Assembly (NCBI GenBank): GCA_965240325.2
Contig: OZ251222.1
Span: forward strand, 3,348,001 to 3,412,000
Length of the DNA stretch: 64,000 nucleotides
Source of the DNA: Rebecca billardiae RCC1528
Taxonomy: Eukaryota > Haptophyta
Direction: 5' to 3'
The stretch's first letter is position 1, and each line of letters opens with the position of its first letter. Positions 50,815 to 60,695 of this stretch are shown piece after piece. A program made the translations under genes and the position numbers. Under the pieces are notes generated by a model, which was not told where the DNA came from, ran no database searches, and saw nothing but the letters and a program-made list of their open reading frames with translations.

Positions 50815-53800
50815 ATGGCGCGACGGATGCGCCCCGGGGCGTCAGGTGCAACCACCACGGTGCATAAGATTGCGCAGCCCCGCGCGCTTATCTGCCACCT
50901 GTGCGGGCGGCAGTACGGCTCGGCATCGCTGTCGATCCACCTGAAGACGTGCGAGCAGCGGTACGAGCAGGAGCATGGCAAGCGTGCACCGCGACCGCCG
51001 GACGTGCCGCTGTCCGCAGGCGCGGACGCGCAGAACGAGGCGGCGTTTGCGACGTTTCAGAACGAGGCGTTGGTGCCGTGCGAGCACTGCGGGCGCACGT
51101 TCCTGCCGGACCGCCTGCAGGTGCACCTGCGCAGCTGTCGGCCGAAGGGCTCGCCGTATGGCCCGCCGCCTCGGCAGCCGTCCAGCCAGCTGCGCTCGAC
51201 CATGCCCGCCTCGGCGACTCCCTCGCCCAGCGGGCGCGCGTCGTCGCCGGGCCCGGGCAGCCGCGCTCCGCGGATGCTGATCTGCCACCTGTGCGGGCGG
51301 CAGTACGGCTCGAGCTCGCTGTCCATCCACCTGAAGACGTGCGAGCAGCGGTACGAGCAGGAGCACGGCAAGCGCGCACCGCCACCGCCGGACGTGCCGC
51401 TGTCCGCAGGCGCGGACGCGCAGAACGAGGCGGCGTTTGCGACGTTTCAGAACGAGGCGTTGGTGCCGTGCGAGCACTGCGGGCGCACGTTCCTGCCGGA
51501 CCGCCTGCGGGTGCACCTGCGCAGCTGCAGAGGCGACAGCTCGAGCCGCCGCCCATCGACCGCGCGCAGCCGGCTGCCGTCGATGGACGATGGTGGCGGC
51601 GCGGAGGGCCGGCGATCGGCGCCGCCTGCGTCGAGACGCATGTCTTCTCCAGGCCCTGGCAGCCGTGCTCCGCGGATGCTGATCTGCCACCTGTGCGGGC
51701 GGCAGTACGGCTCGAGCTCGCTGTCCATCCACCTGAAGACGTGCGAGCAGCGGTACGAGCAGGAGCACGGCAAGCGTGCACCGCCACCGCCGGACGTGCC
51801 GCTGTCCGCAGGCGCGGACGCGCAGAACGAGGCGGCGTTTGCGACGTTTCAGAACGAGGCGTTGGTGCCGTGCGAGCACTGCGGGCGCACGTTCCTGCCG
51901 GACCGCCTGCGGGTGCACCTGCGCAGCTGCAGAGGCGACAGCTCGAGCCGCCGCCCATCGACCGCGCGCAGCCGGCTGCCGTCGATGGACGATGGTGGCG
52001 GCGCGGAGGGCCGGCGATCGGCGCCGCCTGCGTCGCGGCGCATGTCTTCTCCAGGCCCTGGCAGCCGCGCTCCGCGGATGCTGATCTGCCACCTATGCGG
52101 GCGGCAGTACGGCTCGAGCTCGCTGTCCATCCACCTGAAGACGTGCGAGCAGCGGTACGAGCAGGAGCACGGCAAGCGCGCACCGCCACCGCCGGACGTG
52201 CCGCTGTCCGCAGGCGCGGACGCGCAGAACGAGGCGGCGTTTGCGACGTTTCAGAACGAGGCGTTGGTGCCGTGCGAGCACTGCGGGCGCACGTTCCTGC
52301 CGGACCGCCTGCAGGTGCACCTGCGCAGCTGTCGGCCGAAGGGCTCGCCGTATGGCCCGCCGCCTCGGCAGCCGTCCAGCCAGCTGCGCTCGACCATGCC
52401 CGCCTCGGCGACTCCCTCGCCCAGCAGCAGGCGCATGTCTTCTCCAGGCCCGGGCAGCCGCGCTCCGCGGATGCTGATCTGCCACCTGTGCGGACGGCAG
52501 TACGGCTCGAGCTCGCTGTCCATCCACCTGAAGACGTGCGAGCAGCGGTACGAGCAGGAGCATGGCAAGCGTGCACCGCGACCGCCGGACGTGCCGCTGT
52601 CCGCAGGCGCGGACGCGCAGAACGAGGCGGCGTTTGCGACGTTTCAGAACGAGGCGTTGGTGCCGTGCGAGCACTGCGGGCGCACGTTCCTGCCGGACCG
52701 CCTGCAGGTGCACCTGCGCAGCTGCAGAGGCGACAGCTCGAGCCGCCGCCCATCGACCGCGCGCAGCCGGCTGCCGTCGATGGACGATGGTGGCGGCGCG
52801 GAGGGCCGGCGATCGGCGCCGCCTGCGTCGCGGCGCATGTCTTCTCCAGGCCCTGGCAGCCGCGCTCCGCGGATGCTGATCTGCCACCTATGCGGACGGC
52901 AGTACGGCTCGAGCTCGCTGTCCATCCACCTGAAGACGTGCGAGCAGCGGTACGAGCAGGAGCACGGCAAGCGCGCACCGCCACCGCCGGACGTGCCGCT
53001 GTCCGCAGGCGCGGACGCGCAGAACGAGGCGGCGTTTGCGACGTTTCAGAACGAGGCGTTGGTGCCGTGCGAGCACTGCGGGCGCACGTTCCTGCCGGAC
53101 CGCCTGCAGGTGCACCTGCGCAGCTGTCGGCCGAAGGGCTCGCCGTATGGCCCGCCGCCTCGGCAGCCGTCCAGCCAGCTGCGCTCGACCATGCCCGCCT
53201 CGGCGACTCCCTCGCCCAGCGGGCGCGCGTCGTCGCCGGGCCCGGGCAGCCGCGCTCCGCGGATGCTGATCTGCCACCTGTGCGGGCGGCAGTACGGCTC
53301 GAGCTCGCTGTCCATCCACCTGAAGACGTGCGAGCAGCGGTACGAGCAGGAGCACGGCAAGCGCGCACCGCCACCGCCGGACGTGCCGCTGTCCGCAGGC
53401 GCGGACGCGCAGAACGAGGCGGCGTTTGCGACGTTTCAGAACGAGGCGTTGGTGCCGTGCGAGCACTGCGGGCGCACGTTCCTGCCGGACCGCCTGCAGG
53501 TGCACCTGCGCAGCTGTCGGCCGAAGGGCTCGCCGTATGGCCCGCCGCCTCGGCAGCCGTCCAGCCAGCTGCGCTCGACCATGCCCGCCTCGGCGACTCC
53601 CTCGCCCAGCGGGCGCGCGTCGTCGCCGGGCCCGGGCAGCCGCGCTCCGCGGATGCTGATCTGCCACCTGTGCGGGCGGCAGTACGGCTCGAGCTCGCTG
53701 TCCATCCACCTGAAGACGTGCGAGCAGCGGTACGAGCAGGAGCACGGCAAGCGCGCACCGCCACCGCCGGACGTGCCGCTGTCCGCAGGCGCGGACGCGC

Positions 53801-53919
53801 AGAACGAGGCGGCGTTTGCGACGTTTCAGAACGAGGCGTTGGTGCCGTGCGAGCACTGCGGGCGCACGTTCCTGCCGGACCGCCTGCAGGTGCACCTGCG
53901 CAGCTGTCGGCCTCGCTGA
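50815..53919 (+). CDS. C2HC zinc-finger protein with eight duplicated two-finger units (ZC2HC1-like)
   Basis: 1,034 residues in one exon. Each unit holds two C2HC fingers, C-H-L-C...H-L-K-T-C and C-E-H-C...H-L-R-S-C, joined by a conserved acidic spacer, so 16 fingers in all; this finger type is that of the ZC2HC1 (FAM164) family, whose function is poorly known. Units start near 50891, 51281, 51683, 52085, 52478, 52880, 53270 and 53660. Two alternating linkers occur: one Pro/Ser-rich with S-P-Y-G-P-P, the other with M-D-D-G-G-G. Units are almost identical in DNA, including silent sites, and all unit lengths (390, 393, 402) are multiples of three, so the frame is kept. Long frames on the opposite strand and in the other plus frame are by-products of GC-rich repetition. 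Confidence 0.85.
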   Translation: MARRMRPGASGATTTVHKIAQPRALICHLCGRQYGSASLSIHLKTCEQRYEQEHGKRAPRPPDVPLSAGADAQNEAAFATFQNEALVPCEHCGRTFLPDRLQVHLRSCRPKGSPYGPPPRQPSSQLRSTMPASATPSPSGRASSPGPGSRAPRMLICHLCGRQYGSSSLSIHLKTCEQRYEQEHGKRAPPPPDVPLSAGADAQNEAAFATFQNEALVPCEHCGRTFLPDRLRVHLRSCRGDSSSRRPSTARSRLPSMDDGGGAEGRRSAPPASRRMSSPGPGSRAPRMLICHLCGRQYGSSSLSIHLKTCEQRYEQEHGKRAPPPPDVPLSAGADAQNEAAFATFQNEALVPCEHCGRTFLPDRLRVHLRSCRGDSSSRRPSTARSRLPSMDDGGGAEGRRSAPPASRRMSSPGPGSRAPRMLICHLCGRQYGSSSLSIHLKTCEQRYEQEHGKRAPPPPDVPLSAGADAQNEAAFATFQNEALVPCEHCGRTFLPDRLQVHLRSCRPKGSPYGPPPRQPSSQLRSTMPASATPSPSSRRMSSPGPGSRAPRMLICHLCGRQYGSSSLSIHLKTCEQRYEQEHGKRAPRPPDVPLSAGADAQNEAAFATFQNEALVPCEHCGRTFLPDRLQVHLRSCRGDSSSRRPSTARSRLPSMDDGGGAEGRRSAPPASRRMSSPGPGSRAPRMLICHLCGRQYGSSSLSIHLKTCEQRYEQEHGKRAPPPPDVPLSAGADAQNEAAFATFQNEALVPCEHCGRTFLPDRLQVHLRSCRPKGSPYGPPPRQPSSQLRSTMPASATPSPSGRASSPGPGSRAPRMLICHLCGRQYGSSSLSIHLKTCEQRYEQEHGKRAPPPPDVPLSAGADAQNEAAFATFQNEALVPCEHCGRTFLPDRLQVHLRSCRPKGSPYGPPPRQPSSQLRSTMPASATPSPSGRASSPGPGSRAPRMLICHLCGRQYGSSSLSIHLKTCEQRYEQEHGKRAPPPPDVPLSAGADAQNEAAFATFQNEALVPCEHCGRTFLPDRLQVHLRSCRPR
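50870..53919 (+). repeat. Coding tandem repeat, 8 units of 390-402 bp
   Basis: Spacings between successive unit landmarks are 390, 402, 402, 393, 402, 390 and 390 bp. The linker order is A, B, B, A-variant, B, A, A, and the last unit stops after its second finger. The near-identity shows ongoing unequal exchange or gene conversion. Confidence 0.92.
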
Positions 53920-54427
53920 CAACGAGGCCGGGCAAGTCTGATGATTAATAATCGCGGACACGACCCGGGCCCAGCGCATCACTACCGTGCTACTCTTATT
54001 TGCAGCAGTGCGCGTCCGGTTATACTCGTTTAATTAGCTGCTGCTTATTCATCACGACTCTCTGACGGAGCAGTACTACTACAGTACAGTCACAATATAT
54101 ATATAGCTACTAATAGCAGTAATAAGCGTCGTCAGTAGTCAATATGATCGACGACGGTCTAAGCCGAGTCGTCAGCAGAGTGAGAGGCAGAGAGTTACTC
54201 ACTACCGAGACCGACTGCTACGAATACAATAAATTATGACACGCACTCACGCAGTCAGTCACTTTCACAATTGATCTGAGTCTCAATGATGGTCGTCAGA
54301 CACCGTACTATCGCGGGACCTGCGGACGACTGGCATCCCCGGGGGGGACCCGGATGAGCTCGACTGTGTTGGGCAAAGCATTCCGGTGCGACCCAGACCG
54401 CGGCGGTGTGTCATCGTGCGCACGTCC
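53920..54427. other. AT-rich convergent spacer
   Basis: About 500 bp between the 3' ends of the C2HC gene and FabD, with TATATATATA near 54095-54106. No gene seen. Confidence 0.55.
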
Positions 54428-55489
54428 TCAAACTTCGATGTTTGTGATCTCGACGGTCTTGTCGATGCGCTTGAGGATGCCAGCGAGCACCTTGCCCGGG
54501 CCGAGCTCGTAGCCGCTCTTCATGCCGCGCTCGAGCAGCATTGCGACGGTGGTCTCCCACTGCACGGGCGACGTGACCTGCTTCGCAAGCAGCTGCTTGA
54601 TAACGGCAGGATCCGAGTGCGGCGCCGCATCGACGTTCGAGATCACCGGGATGCGCGGCTTGCTGATTGTCACGCCCTCGAGCACCTCCACGAGCGTCGG
54701 CACAGCTGGCGCCATGAAGTCGGTGTGGAACGCGCCCGCGACGGCGAGCGGCACAGTCATGCGTGCCTTGAACTCTGGCTTGGCGAGCTCGGCCACCTTC
54801 TCGCACGCCGCGAGTGCGCCCGAGACGGCATAGTTGCCGTTGCAGAGCAGGTTTGCCAGCTGGATCTTCTCGCCCGACTGCTCCGCCGCCATCGCGCACA
54901 GCGCCGCCACCTTCTCCTTGTCGAGGCCGATCACAGACACCATGCCAGACTTGGTCGCATCCGCGGCCGCCTGCATGGCCTCGCCGCGAGCCTTCACAAT
55001 CTTGACCCCGTCCTCGAAGGAGAAGGCGCCGGCGAAGGCGAGCGCGGTGTACTCGCCAAGCGAGAGTCCAGCGGCGACGTCGGCCTTCATGACCGCCTCG
55101 TCGCCTCCCTCCGCGCGCAACTTCTCGACGGCCGCCAGGCTCGCGACAAAGATGGCCGGCTGACTCACGACTGTCGAGTCGAGCGACTCCTTGGGCCCGT
55201 TCGCGCACTTGTCAAGTAGGTCGTAGCCGAGCACCTCGGACGCCTGCTCAAACAGCGCCTTCGCCGCTGGCACGCTCGCGCATGTCTCCACCGCCATACC
55301 CACCGCCTGCGCACCCTGCCCCGGGAAGAGGAACGGGCAGGCCGCCGTGTACGAGTCGAAGTCGGAGTCCGACGCGCGCACGGTGGACACGCGGCGGGCG
55401 ACACGCCGCACGGTCAACGGCCCGAGCGACGACGCCATCCTGGTGCTGGTGGCGCCAAGGATCATCGCAGCCACGCAGCTGGTGAGCAT
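54428..55489 (-). CDS. fabD: Malonyl-CoA:ACP transacylase, probably plastid-targeted
   Basis: Transfers malonyl from CoA to acyl carrier protein, feeding type II fatty-acid synthesis. 353 residues from the ATG at 55489; an ATG at 55570 would add 27 residues. Motifs: G-Q-G-A-Q near 55, G-L-S-L-G-E-Y near 143 with the nucleophilic Ser, and A-F-H-T near 257 with the catalytic His; the length after the leader (about 300) matches bacterial FabD. The leader begins with a hydrophobic stretch (M-L-T-S-C-V-A-A-M-I-L-G-A) followed by Arg/Ser-rich sequence, the bipartite layout used to cross the extra membranes of a secondary plastid. Element E3 sits about 220 bp upstream. Confidence 0.92.
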   Translation of the reverse strand: MLTSCVAAMILGATSTRMASSLGPLTVRRVARRVSTVRASDSDFDSYTAACPFLFPGQGAQAVGMAVETCASVPAAKALFEQASEVLGYDLLDKCANGPKESLDSTVVSQPAIFVASLAAVEKLRAEGGDEAVMKADVAAGLSLGEYTALAFAGAFSFEDGVKIVKARGEAMQAAADATKSGMVSVIGLDKEKVAALCAMAAEQSGEKIQLANLLCNGNYAVSGALAACEKVAELAKPEFKARMTVPLAVAGAFHTDFMAPAVPTLVEVLEGVTISKPRIPVISNVDAAPHSDPAVIKQLLAKQVTSPVQWETTVAMLLERGMKSGYELGPGKVLAGILKRIDKTVEITNIEV

Positions 55490-55711
55490 GGCGATGGACG
55501 ACACGCGGCTGATTGCGCCGTCAGATCCCCGCGCCGCTGCCGACCAGGCGGCCCGCGCGCCCGGACTCATGAACACCTGCACTCTCTCGATCGGCTGCGG
55601 TTCCCGTCGGAAGTTCCTCTTCCTTCCAACCGACGACAGGGGTAGCGTTCCACGGTTGGCCCTCCCCGGCTCCCCCCCCCGCCCGGCCCGGTTGTTCAGC
55701 GGGCGCGCGGG

Positions 55712-56818
55712 CAAGGGAGGTCCGGGCCGGGAGCTCCCAGCGAGCGGCCAGCGCGACATCACCTCAAGGTTTTTTCCTGAGCGCCGGGCGGCAGCGGCGG
55801 CGAGGGCGGTGCTCCGCTGGCGGGGCGCGCACGGGGCACGGCGCTGCGGGCGCGGATGTGCCCGCAGAGCCGGCGCGTGCGGACGGGCTGTTGCGGGAGA
55901 GCATCTGGCGCCCTCCTGCGCCGCGCGCATTGCGCCACGCCTCTTTCGCCTTGACTCAGGGCAGCGCGCACATGCGCGCCGCGTCAAGGCCAGCCTTGCC
56001 GCGCCGCAGCCGACCGCGCGCGCGCCGTGCGCGGCGTGGTCGGGAAGGAACGGGCGCGGCTGCCGGGCGAGATGGCGACATCACGTGCGCACGCCATGCC
56101 GCCCCGCCACGCCTTGACGAGCGTGTCGCCGGTCCGTTTGCACGCCTCTTCGAGTTGTCTCAAATGGTCTGCACGGCCTCGCGGTCGCGACCCTTGTCGG
56201 GACGATCATTGAGACACAGAACAGTGCCAGACGGGCACGCGGACTACTCTTACATGAATGTCCATCACCACGTGGCCATGTAGAAGTGCTGGGTGCGACG
56301 CTTTCCTCGCGCTGATGCACTTTCATCATCTTTTTCGAGCTCAGGTCTGGCTTCAGGCACGGCAAGAAATCAGCACTCGTCAACAGCTGTGCGGATCCGT
56401 TATCGCGCCCTTTCGCGGCGCCGCGGGACGACATGGCGTGCGCACGTGATGTCGCCATCTCGCCCGGCAGCCGCGCCCGTTCCTTCCCGACCACGCCGCG
56501 CACGGCGCGCGTGCGGTCGGCTGCGGCGCGGCAAGGCTGGCCTTGACGCAGCGCGCATGTGCGCGCTGCCCTGAGTCAAGGCGAAAGAGGCGTGGCGCAA
56601 TGCGCGCGGCGCAGGAGGGCGCCAGATGCTCTCCCGCAACAGCCCGTCCGCACGCGCCGGCTCTGCGGACACATCCGCGCCCGCAGCGCCGTGCCCCGTG
56701 CGCGCCCCGCCAGCGGAGCACCGCCCTCGCCGCCGCTGCCGCCCGGCGCTCAGGAAAAAACCTTGAGGTGATGTCGCGCTGGCCGCTCGCTGGGAGCTCC
56801 CGGCCCGGACCTCCCTTG
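55712..56818. mobile_element. E3: 1.1-kb palindromic element with 387-bp inverted repeats
   Basis: Begins CAAGGGAGGTCC and ends GGACCTCCCTTG, with inverted arms 55712-56098 and 56432-56818 (387 bp each) around a 333-bp centre, flanked by the 7-bp duplication GCGCGGG (55705-55711 and 56819-56825). No coding sequence recognised. It is inserted between the divergent fabD and F-box/Tudor-like genes, ending 72 bp before the latter's ATG. Nearly identical to E4, whose centre is in the opposite orientation. Confidence 0.88.
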
Positions 56819-56890
56819 GCGCGGGCGCTCTGAGAGCGGGACCCGTCCACTTGCTGCCGACCAGCCCTCCCCCCGCGGTGAGGACCACGC

Positions 56891-58348
56891 ATGGGCGCCT
56901 TCCCGTCGAGAAAGGTGACTCCCGATAGCGCCATGGCCGACGGCTCTTGCGCCACCGACAGCTTTGAACTCCTTCATGCTCTCGCGTCGACGGACGGGGC
57001 GTTCGAGATCGCCCAGCTCCTGGACGTGCGCTCGCTGTGCCGGCTCGCGCAGACGTCTCACGGGTGGCGCGCACACGTGCAGGCAGACGTGCAGGCATGG
57101 CGCGCGCGCGCGCTCGAGCTCGGGCTGGATGCGGCGAGCGACAGCGCGAGGGTGGCTACATGCCCCGCTGGGGCGTACCGCTCGGTGATCCGCGAGGCTT
57201 GGAGCGTCCGCATCGGCGACGCACTCGAGGTCCTCGACACGTGCGGTCAAGTCGGGGTCGCCCGTGTGCTGGCCAAGGTGGACGACCCGTCGCATGGCCC
57301 GCTCCTGCTCCTCGGCTTCGAGTCGCGAACTCAGGACTGGATGACATGGGTGCACCGCGTGCACGATCGCGATCGTCTGCGCCCGCTCACGCCGGACTCC
57401 GCGGTGATGGATGCGGACGCTGGGCTCGCGCGGGCCGACTTTGAGCGGCTCGTGCGCAGCGTGCAGGCCAAGCTCTTGCGCGGCACCTCGACGTGGGCGC
57501 CGCCGTGCGGGTCGCGCGACGGCCGGTGGCCATGGCCGTACAAGCAGCTTGATGGCGGCACCACGCTGGGCGCCTTCAAGATCGGCATCGGCTTTAGCGC
57601 CAAGCGTGCTTGGTATGCAAGCCAGGTGACCCGGCCATTCAAGCCGGCTGCGCAACTCGCCCGGGACCGAGTGGCGTGCATCAGCATGTGGCTCGCGGCG
57701 ACGGCTATGGACGGCGCGGGCGATCGTCCGATCGCGCACGAGCTCCTGTCGCGACCATGGCCCCCCGAGCGACCGCTTGCCGATGCCCACCCGCGGACGC
57801 CGATGTCTTTCGAGATGCGTGCTTCGGACTCGGCCACGACCCGCACACGCGTGGGGCACGAGTGGCAGGCTGGCGAGCGGCTCGAGGCGCGCGATCACTG
57901 CGGCTACTGGTACGTCGCCCGGATCGTAAGCTACGATCGGGAGACGGGCTACGTGCATGTCCACTTTGAGGGCTGGGATGATCGATGGGACGAGTTCCAC
58001 ACCGCGGAGGCCCTGACCATCCGCCCTTACGCAGGCCTGCAGCGCTACGGCGCGCGCGGCGACGAGGAGCATGACACTCGCTGGGGTGGCGACCCAGCTG
58101 AGGCCATCGCTGCCGCCGCCGCGGCACCCCCCCCGCCGTACGCCATCGGCCAGCGCGTTGAGGCGCAGGACTACATGGGCGTGTGGTACGCCGCACGCAT
58201 CGTCGAATGGCTGCCGCACAACCATTGGCGCATGCGCGTGCACTTTTGCGGGTGGAGCGAGGCCTTTGACGAGTGGCACGACGCGAGCTCGCCAACACTC
58301 CGGCCATTCGCCGGCCTGCAGCACTACGGGCCGAACGGGGCGGAGTAG
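56891..58348 (+). CDS. F-box-like protein with Tudor/MBT-like barrels
   Basis: 485 residues from the ATG at 56891. Residues about 36-60 (L-L-D-V-R-S-L-C-R-L-A-Q-T-S) resemble an F-box, the handle by which substrate adaptors bind the SCF ubiquitin ligase. The C-terminal half has two copies of a small aromatic barrel: G-E-R-L-E-A-R-D...W-Y-V-A-R-I-V...G-W-D-D-R-W-D-E-F (about 330-380) and G-Q-R-V-E-A-Q-D...W-Y-A-A-R-I-V...G-W-S-E-A-F-D-E-W (about 418-470), typical of Tudor-knot/MBT-type readers of methylated lysine or of RNA. A third, weaker copy may lie at about 110-165. The combination suggests a ubiquitin-ligase adaptor or chromatin factor; this is inference. The promoter region has been invaded by E3. 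Confidence 0.65.
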   Translation: MGAFPSRKVTPDSAMADGSCATDSFELLHALASTDGAFEIAQLLDVRSLCRLAQTSHGWRAHVQADVQAWRARALELGLDAASDSARVATCPAGAYRSVIREAWSVRIGDALEVLDTCGQVGVARVLAKVDDPSHGPLLLLGFESRTQDWMTWVHRVHDRDRLRPLTPDSAVMDADAGLARADFERLVRSVQAKLLRGTSTWAPPCGSRDGRWPWPYKQLDGGTTLGAFKIGIGFSAKRAWYASQVTRPFKPAAQLARDRVACISMWLAATAMDGAGDRPIAHELLSRPWPPERPLADAHPRTPMSFEMRASDSATTRTRVGHEWQAGERLEARDHCGYWYVARIVSYDRETGYVHVHFEGWDDRWDEFHTAEALTIRPYAGLQRYGARGDEEHDTRWGGDPAEAIAAAAAAPPPPYAIGQRVEAQDYMGVWYAARIVEWLPHNHWRMRVHFCGWSEAFDEWHDASSPTLRPFAGLQHYGPNGAE

Positions 58349-58389
58349 CCGGGCGTGACGAGCGCCTCGAGTCTCCTCAAAGGCGCCGC

Positions 58390-59127
58390 TCACGGCGCGT
58401 CGCGCTCAGACGGTTGCACGGTGAACGGCGGGCTTTCGTCGAACGGATCGCGCCGCTCGCGCTGGCGCCGGCATGCGCTTCCCCACCACTCGAGCTGCGC
58501 CCAGCTCCGACCCGCGTACCCGACCCACCGTGCCCGAGCCTCGTCATCCCCGATGACCTCGCCGTTCGCGTCAAAGACAGTTTGCACGCTGGGCACGAGC
58601 ATCAACGCACTGACGGGCAGGCAGCCGAGCTCAGAGAGCACAGGGCGCAGCGCGACAGCAGCGCGCGACCCTCCCCACTGACCTGCGCTGTAGCATACAA
58701 TCGCAGACGGCTTGAAGGCAAAGAGGCTCGAACCAAAGTGATTGAGCACATTCAATAGCGCCGGGCTCGGCGCGTGGTTGTACTCGGGTGAGAGCATCAC
58801 GTAGGCATCGGCCCGCTTGATCGCGTCCGCCAGCGTGGTGAGCACCGAAGGCGCTTTGCCGGCTGGGTAGAAAAAGTGCGGGCGGAACTCGGCCGTGCTC
58901 ATGTCGAGCGTCCGCGCGTCGAAGACGTTCACATCGTGCCCACGCTCGCGCAAGGTTGAGGCACAGAACTTGCTCACTCGCGGCCCCACGCGGCCTGCGC
59001 GAACAGAGCCCTCAATGACCAGAATGTTCAGAGCATCATTCCCAGGCGATGGGGCGCCCGTGGTGCTCATCGCCGCGAGCGTGCGTGCGCCTACAGCCGC
59101 AAGGCGCAGCTGCGACGACGGCCTCAT
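58390..59127 (-). CDS. NADPH-dependent FMN reductase family flavoprotein
   Basis: 245 residues from the ATG at 59127 (the frame is open further up but begins with GTG; a second ATG lies 19 codons in). Flavodoxin-like fold: I-L-V-I-E-G-S-V-R near residue 35 is the phosphate-binding loop, and S-P-E-Y-N-H-A (about 113-119) with A-G-Q-W-G-G-S-R (about 148-155) are the FMN- and dimer-contact signatures of the family. Members reduce flavins, quinones or chromate using NADPH. The first 20 residues are basic and hydroxylated, possibly a targeting peptide. Convergent with the F-box/Tudor-like gene, with only 41 bp between stop codons. Confidence 0.88.
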   Translation of the reverse strand: MRPSSQLRLAAVGARTLAAMSTTGAPSPGNDALNILVIEGSVRAGRVGPRVSKFCASTLRERGHDVNVFDARTLDMSTAEFRPHFFYPAGKAPSVLTTLADAIKRADAYVMLSPEYNHAPSPALLNVLNHFGSSLFAFKPSAIVCYSAGQWGGSRAAVALRPVLSELGCLPVSALMLVPSVQTVFDANGEVIGDDEARARWVGYAGRSWAQLEWWGSACRRQRERRDPFDESPPFTVQPSERDAP

Positions 59128-59390
59128 CCCGATCGGCGCGCCTCTCGAGTGCGCGATGAGAAGGACGACGAAGACGTGCACGCCTGCAGAAGTCGTCGTG
59201 GCGGCGAGCGATCACGTGCTGCGCGACGTGAAGGCGACCACGCGGCGGCAGAACGCAGAAGTCGATACGCAGCTGTTCAGGGTTCGCGGCCGCGCGCCCT
59301 CGCGGTCGGGGCTGCCCAGCCGCTAGCTAAAAAGGGCGCCCGCCCTGGCCAGGCCGTGCGTCCAAAGAATGTCCTGTGTTTCGGGTAGCC

Positions 59391-60502
59391 CAAGGGAGGT
59401 CCGGGCCGGGCCGGGAGCTCCCAGCGAGCGGCCAGCGCGACATCACCTCAAGGTTTTTTCCTGAGCGCCGGGCGGCAGCGGCGGCGAGGGCGGTGCTCCG
59501 CTGGCGGGGCGCGCACGGGGCACGGCGCTGCGGGCGCGGATGTGTCCGCAGAGCCGGCGCGTGCGGACGGGCTGTTGCGGGAGAGCATCTGGCGCCCTCC
59601 TGCGCCGCGCGCATTGCGCCACGCCTCTTTCGCCTTGACTCAGGGCAGCGCGCACATGCGCGCTGCGTCAAGGCCAGCCTTGCCGCGCCGCAGCCGACCG
59701 CACGCGCGCCGTGCGCGGCGTGGTCGGGAAGGAACGGGCGCGGCTGCCGGGCGAGATGGCGACATCACGTGCGCACGCCATGTCGTCCCGCGGCGCCGCG
59801 AAAGGGCGCGATAACGGATCCGCACAGCTGTTGACGAGTGCTGATTTCTTGCCGTGCCTGAAGCCAGACCTGAGCTCGAAAAAGATGATGAAAGTGCATC
59901 AGCGCGAGGAAAGCGTCGCACCCAGCACTTCTACATGGCCACGTGGTGATGGACATTCATGTAAGAGTAGTCCGCGTGCCCGTCTGGCACTGTTCTGTGT
60001 CTCAATGATCGTCCCGACAAGGGTCGCGACCGCGAGGCCGTGCAGACCATTTGAGACAACTCGAAGAGGCGTGCAAACGGACCGGCGACACGCTCGTCAA
60101 GGCGTGGCGGGGCGGCATGGCGTGCGCACGTGATGTCGCCATCTCGCCCGGCAGCCACGCCCGTTCCTTCCCGACCACGCCGCGCACGGCGCGCGCGCGG
60201 TCGGCTGCGGCGCGGCAAGGCTGGCCTTGACGCGGCGCGCATGTGCGCGCTGCCCTGAGTCAAGGCGAAAGAGGCGTGGCGCAATGCGCGCGGCGCAGGA
60301 GGGCGCCAGATGCTCTCCCGCAACAGCCCGTCCGCACGCGCCGGCTCTGCGGGCACATCCGCGCCCGCAGCGCCGTGCCCCGTGCGCGCCCCGCCAGCGG
60401 AGCACCGCCCTCGCCGCCGCTGCCGCCCGGCGCTCAGGAAAAAACCTTGAGGTGATGTCGCGCTGGCCGCTCGCTGGGAGCTCCCGGCCCGGACCTCCCT
60501 TG
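59391..60502. mobile_element. E4: second copy of the palindromic E3 family
   Basis: Arms 59391-59782 and 60116-60502 around a centre of 333 bp, flanked by the 7-bp duplication GGTAGCC (59384-59390 and 60503-60509). The left arm has a 5-bp GGGCC expansion near its start. Relative to E3 the central segment is inverted, meaning the element inserted in the other direction. Very few base differences from E3, so both moved recently. It lies about 260 bp upstream of the FMN reductase start. Confidence 0.88.
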
Positions 60503-60695
60503 GGTAGCCTGGGGCCGGACCAAGTCCTTGGCCGGACCTTGGAACGCCCGTTTGAATCGCCAATCGGCCATCGTCCACGCGAGCGGGCGCGACGCCGGCG
60601 CGGCCGGCGCTCCCCCCTCTGAAGTCTCGCCCTCGTCTGACATCTGCACGGTTGAGAACATCGCAGGCACTCACGCACACGCAGTACACTTCGTC

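Noticed and set aside
50888-53948. 1,015-codon frames on both strands over the C2HC repeats
   Set aside because: They lack the CxxC/HxxxC pattern that the +50815 frame shows in all eight units; they are by-products of repeated GC-rich DNA.
53920-54427. Possible tRNA or small RNA genes in AT-rich spacers
   Set aside because: I scanned the spacers for GGTTCGA-type T-arm and cloverleaf pairing and saw no convincing case; a tRNAscan-type run would decide.
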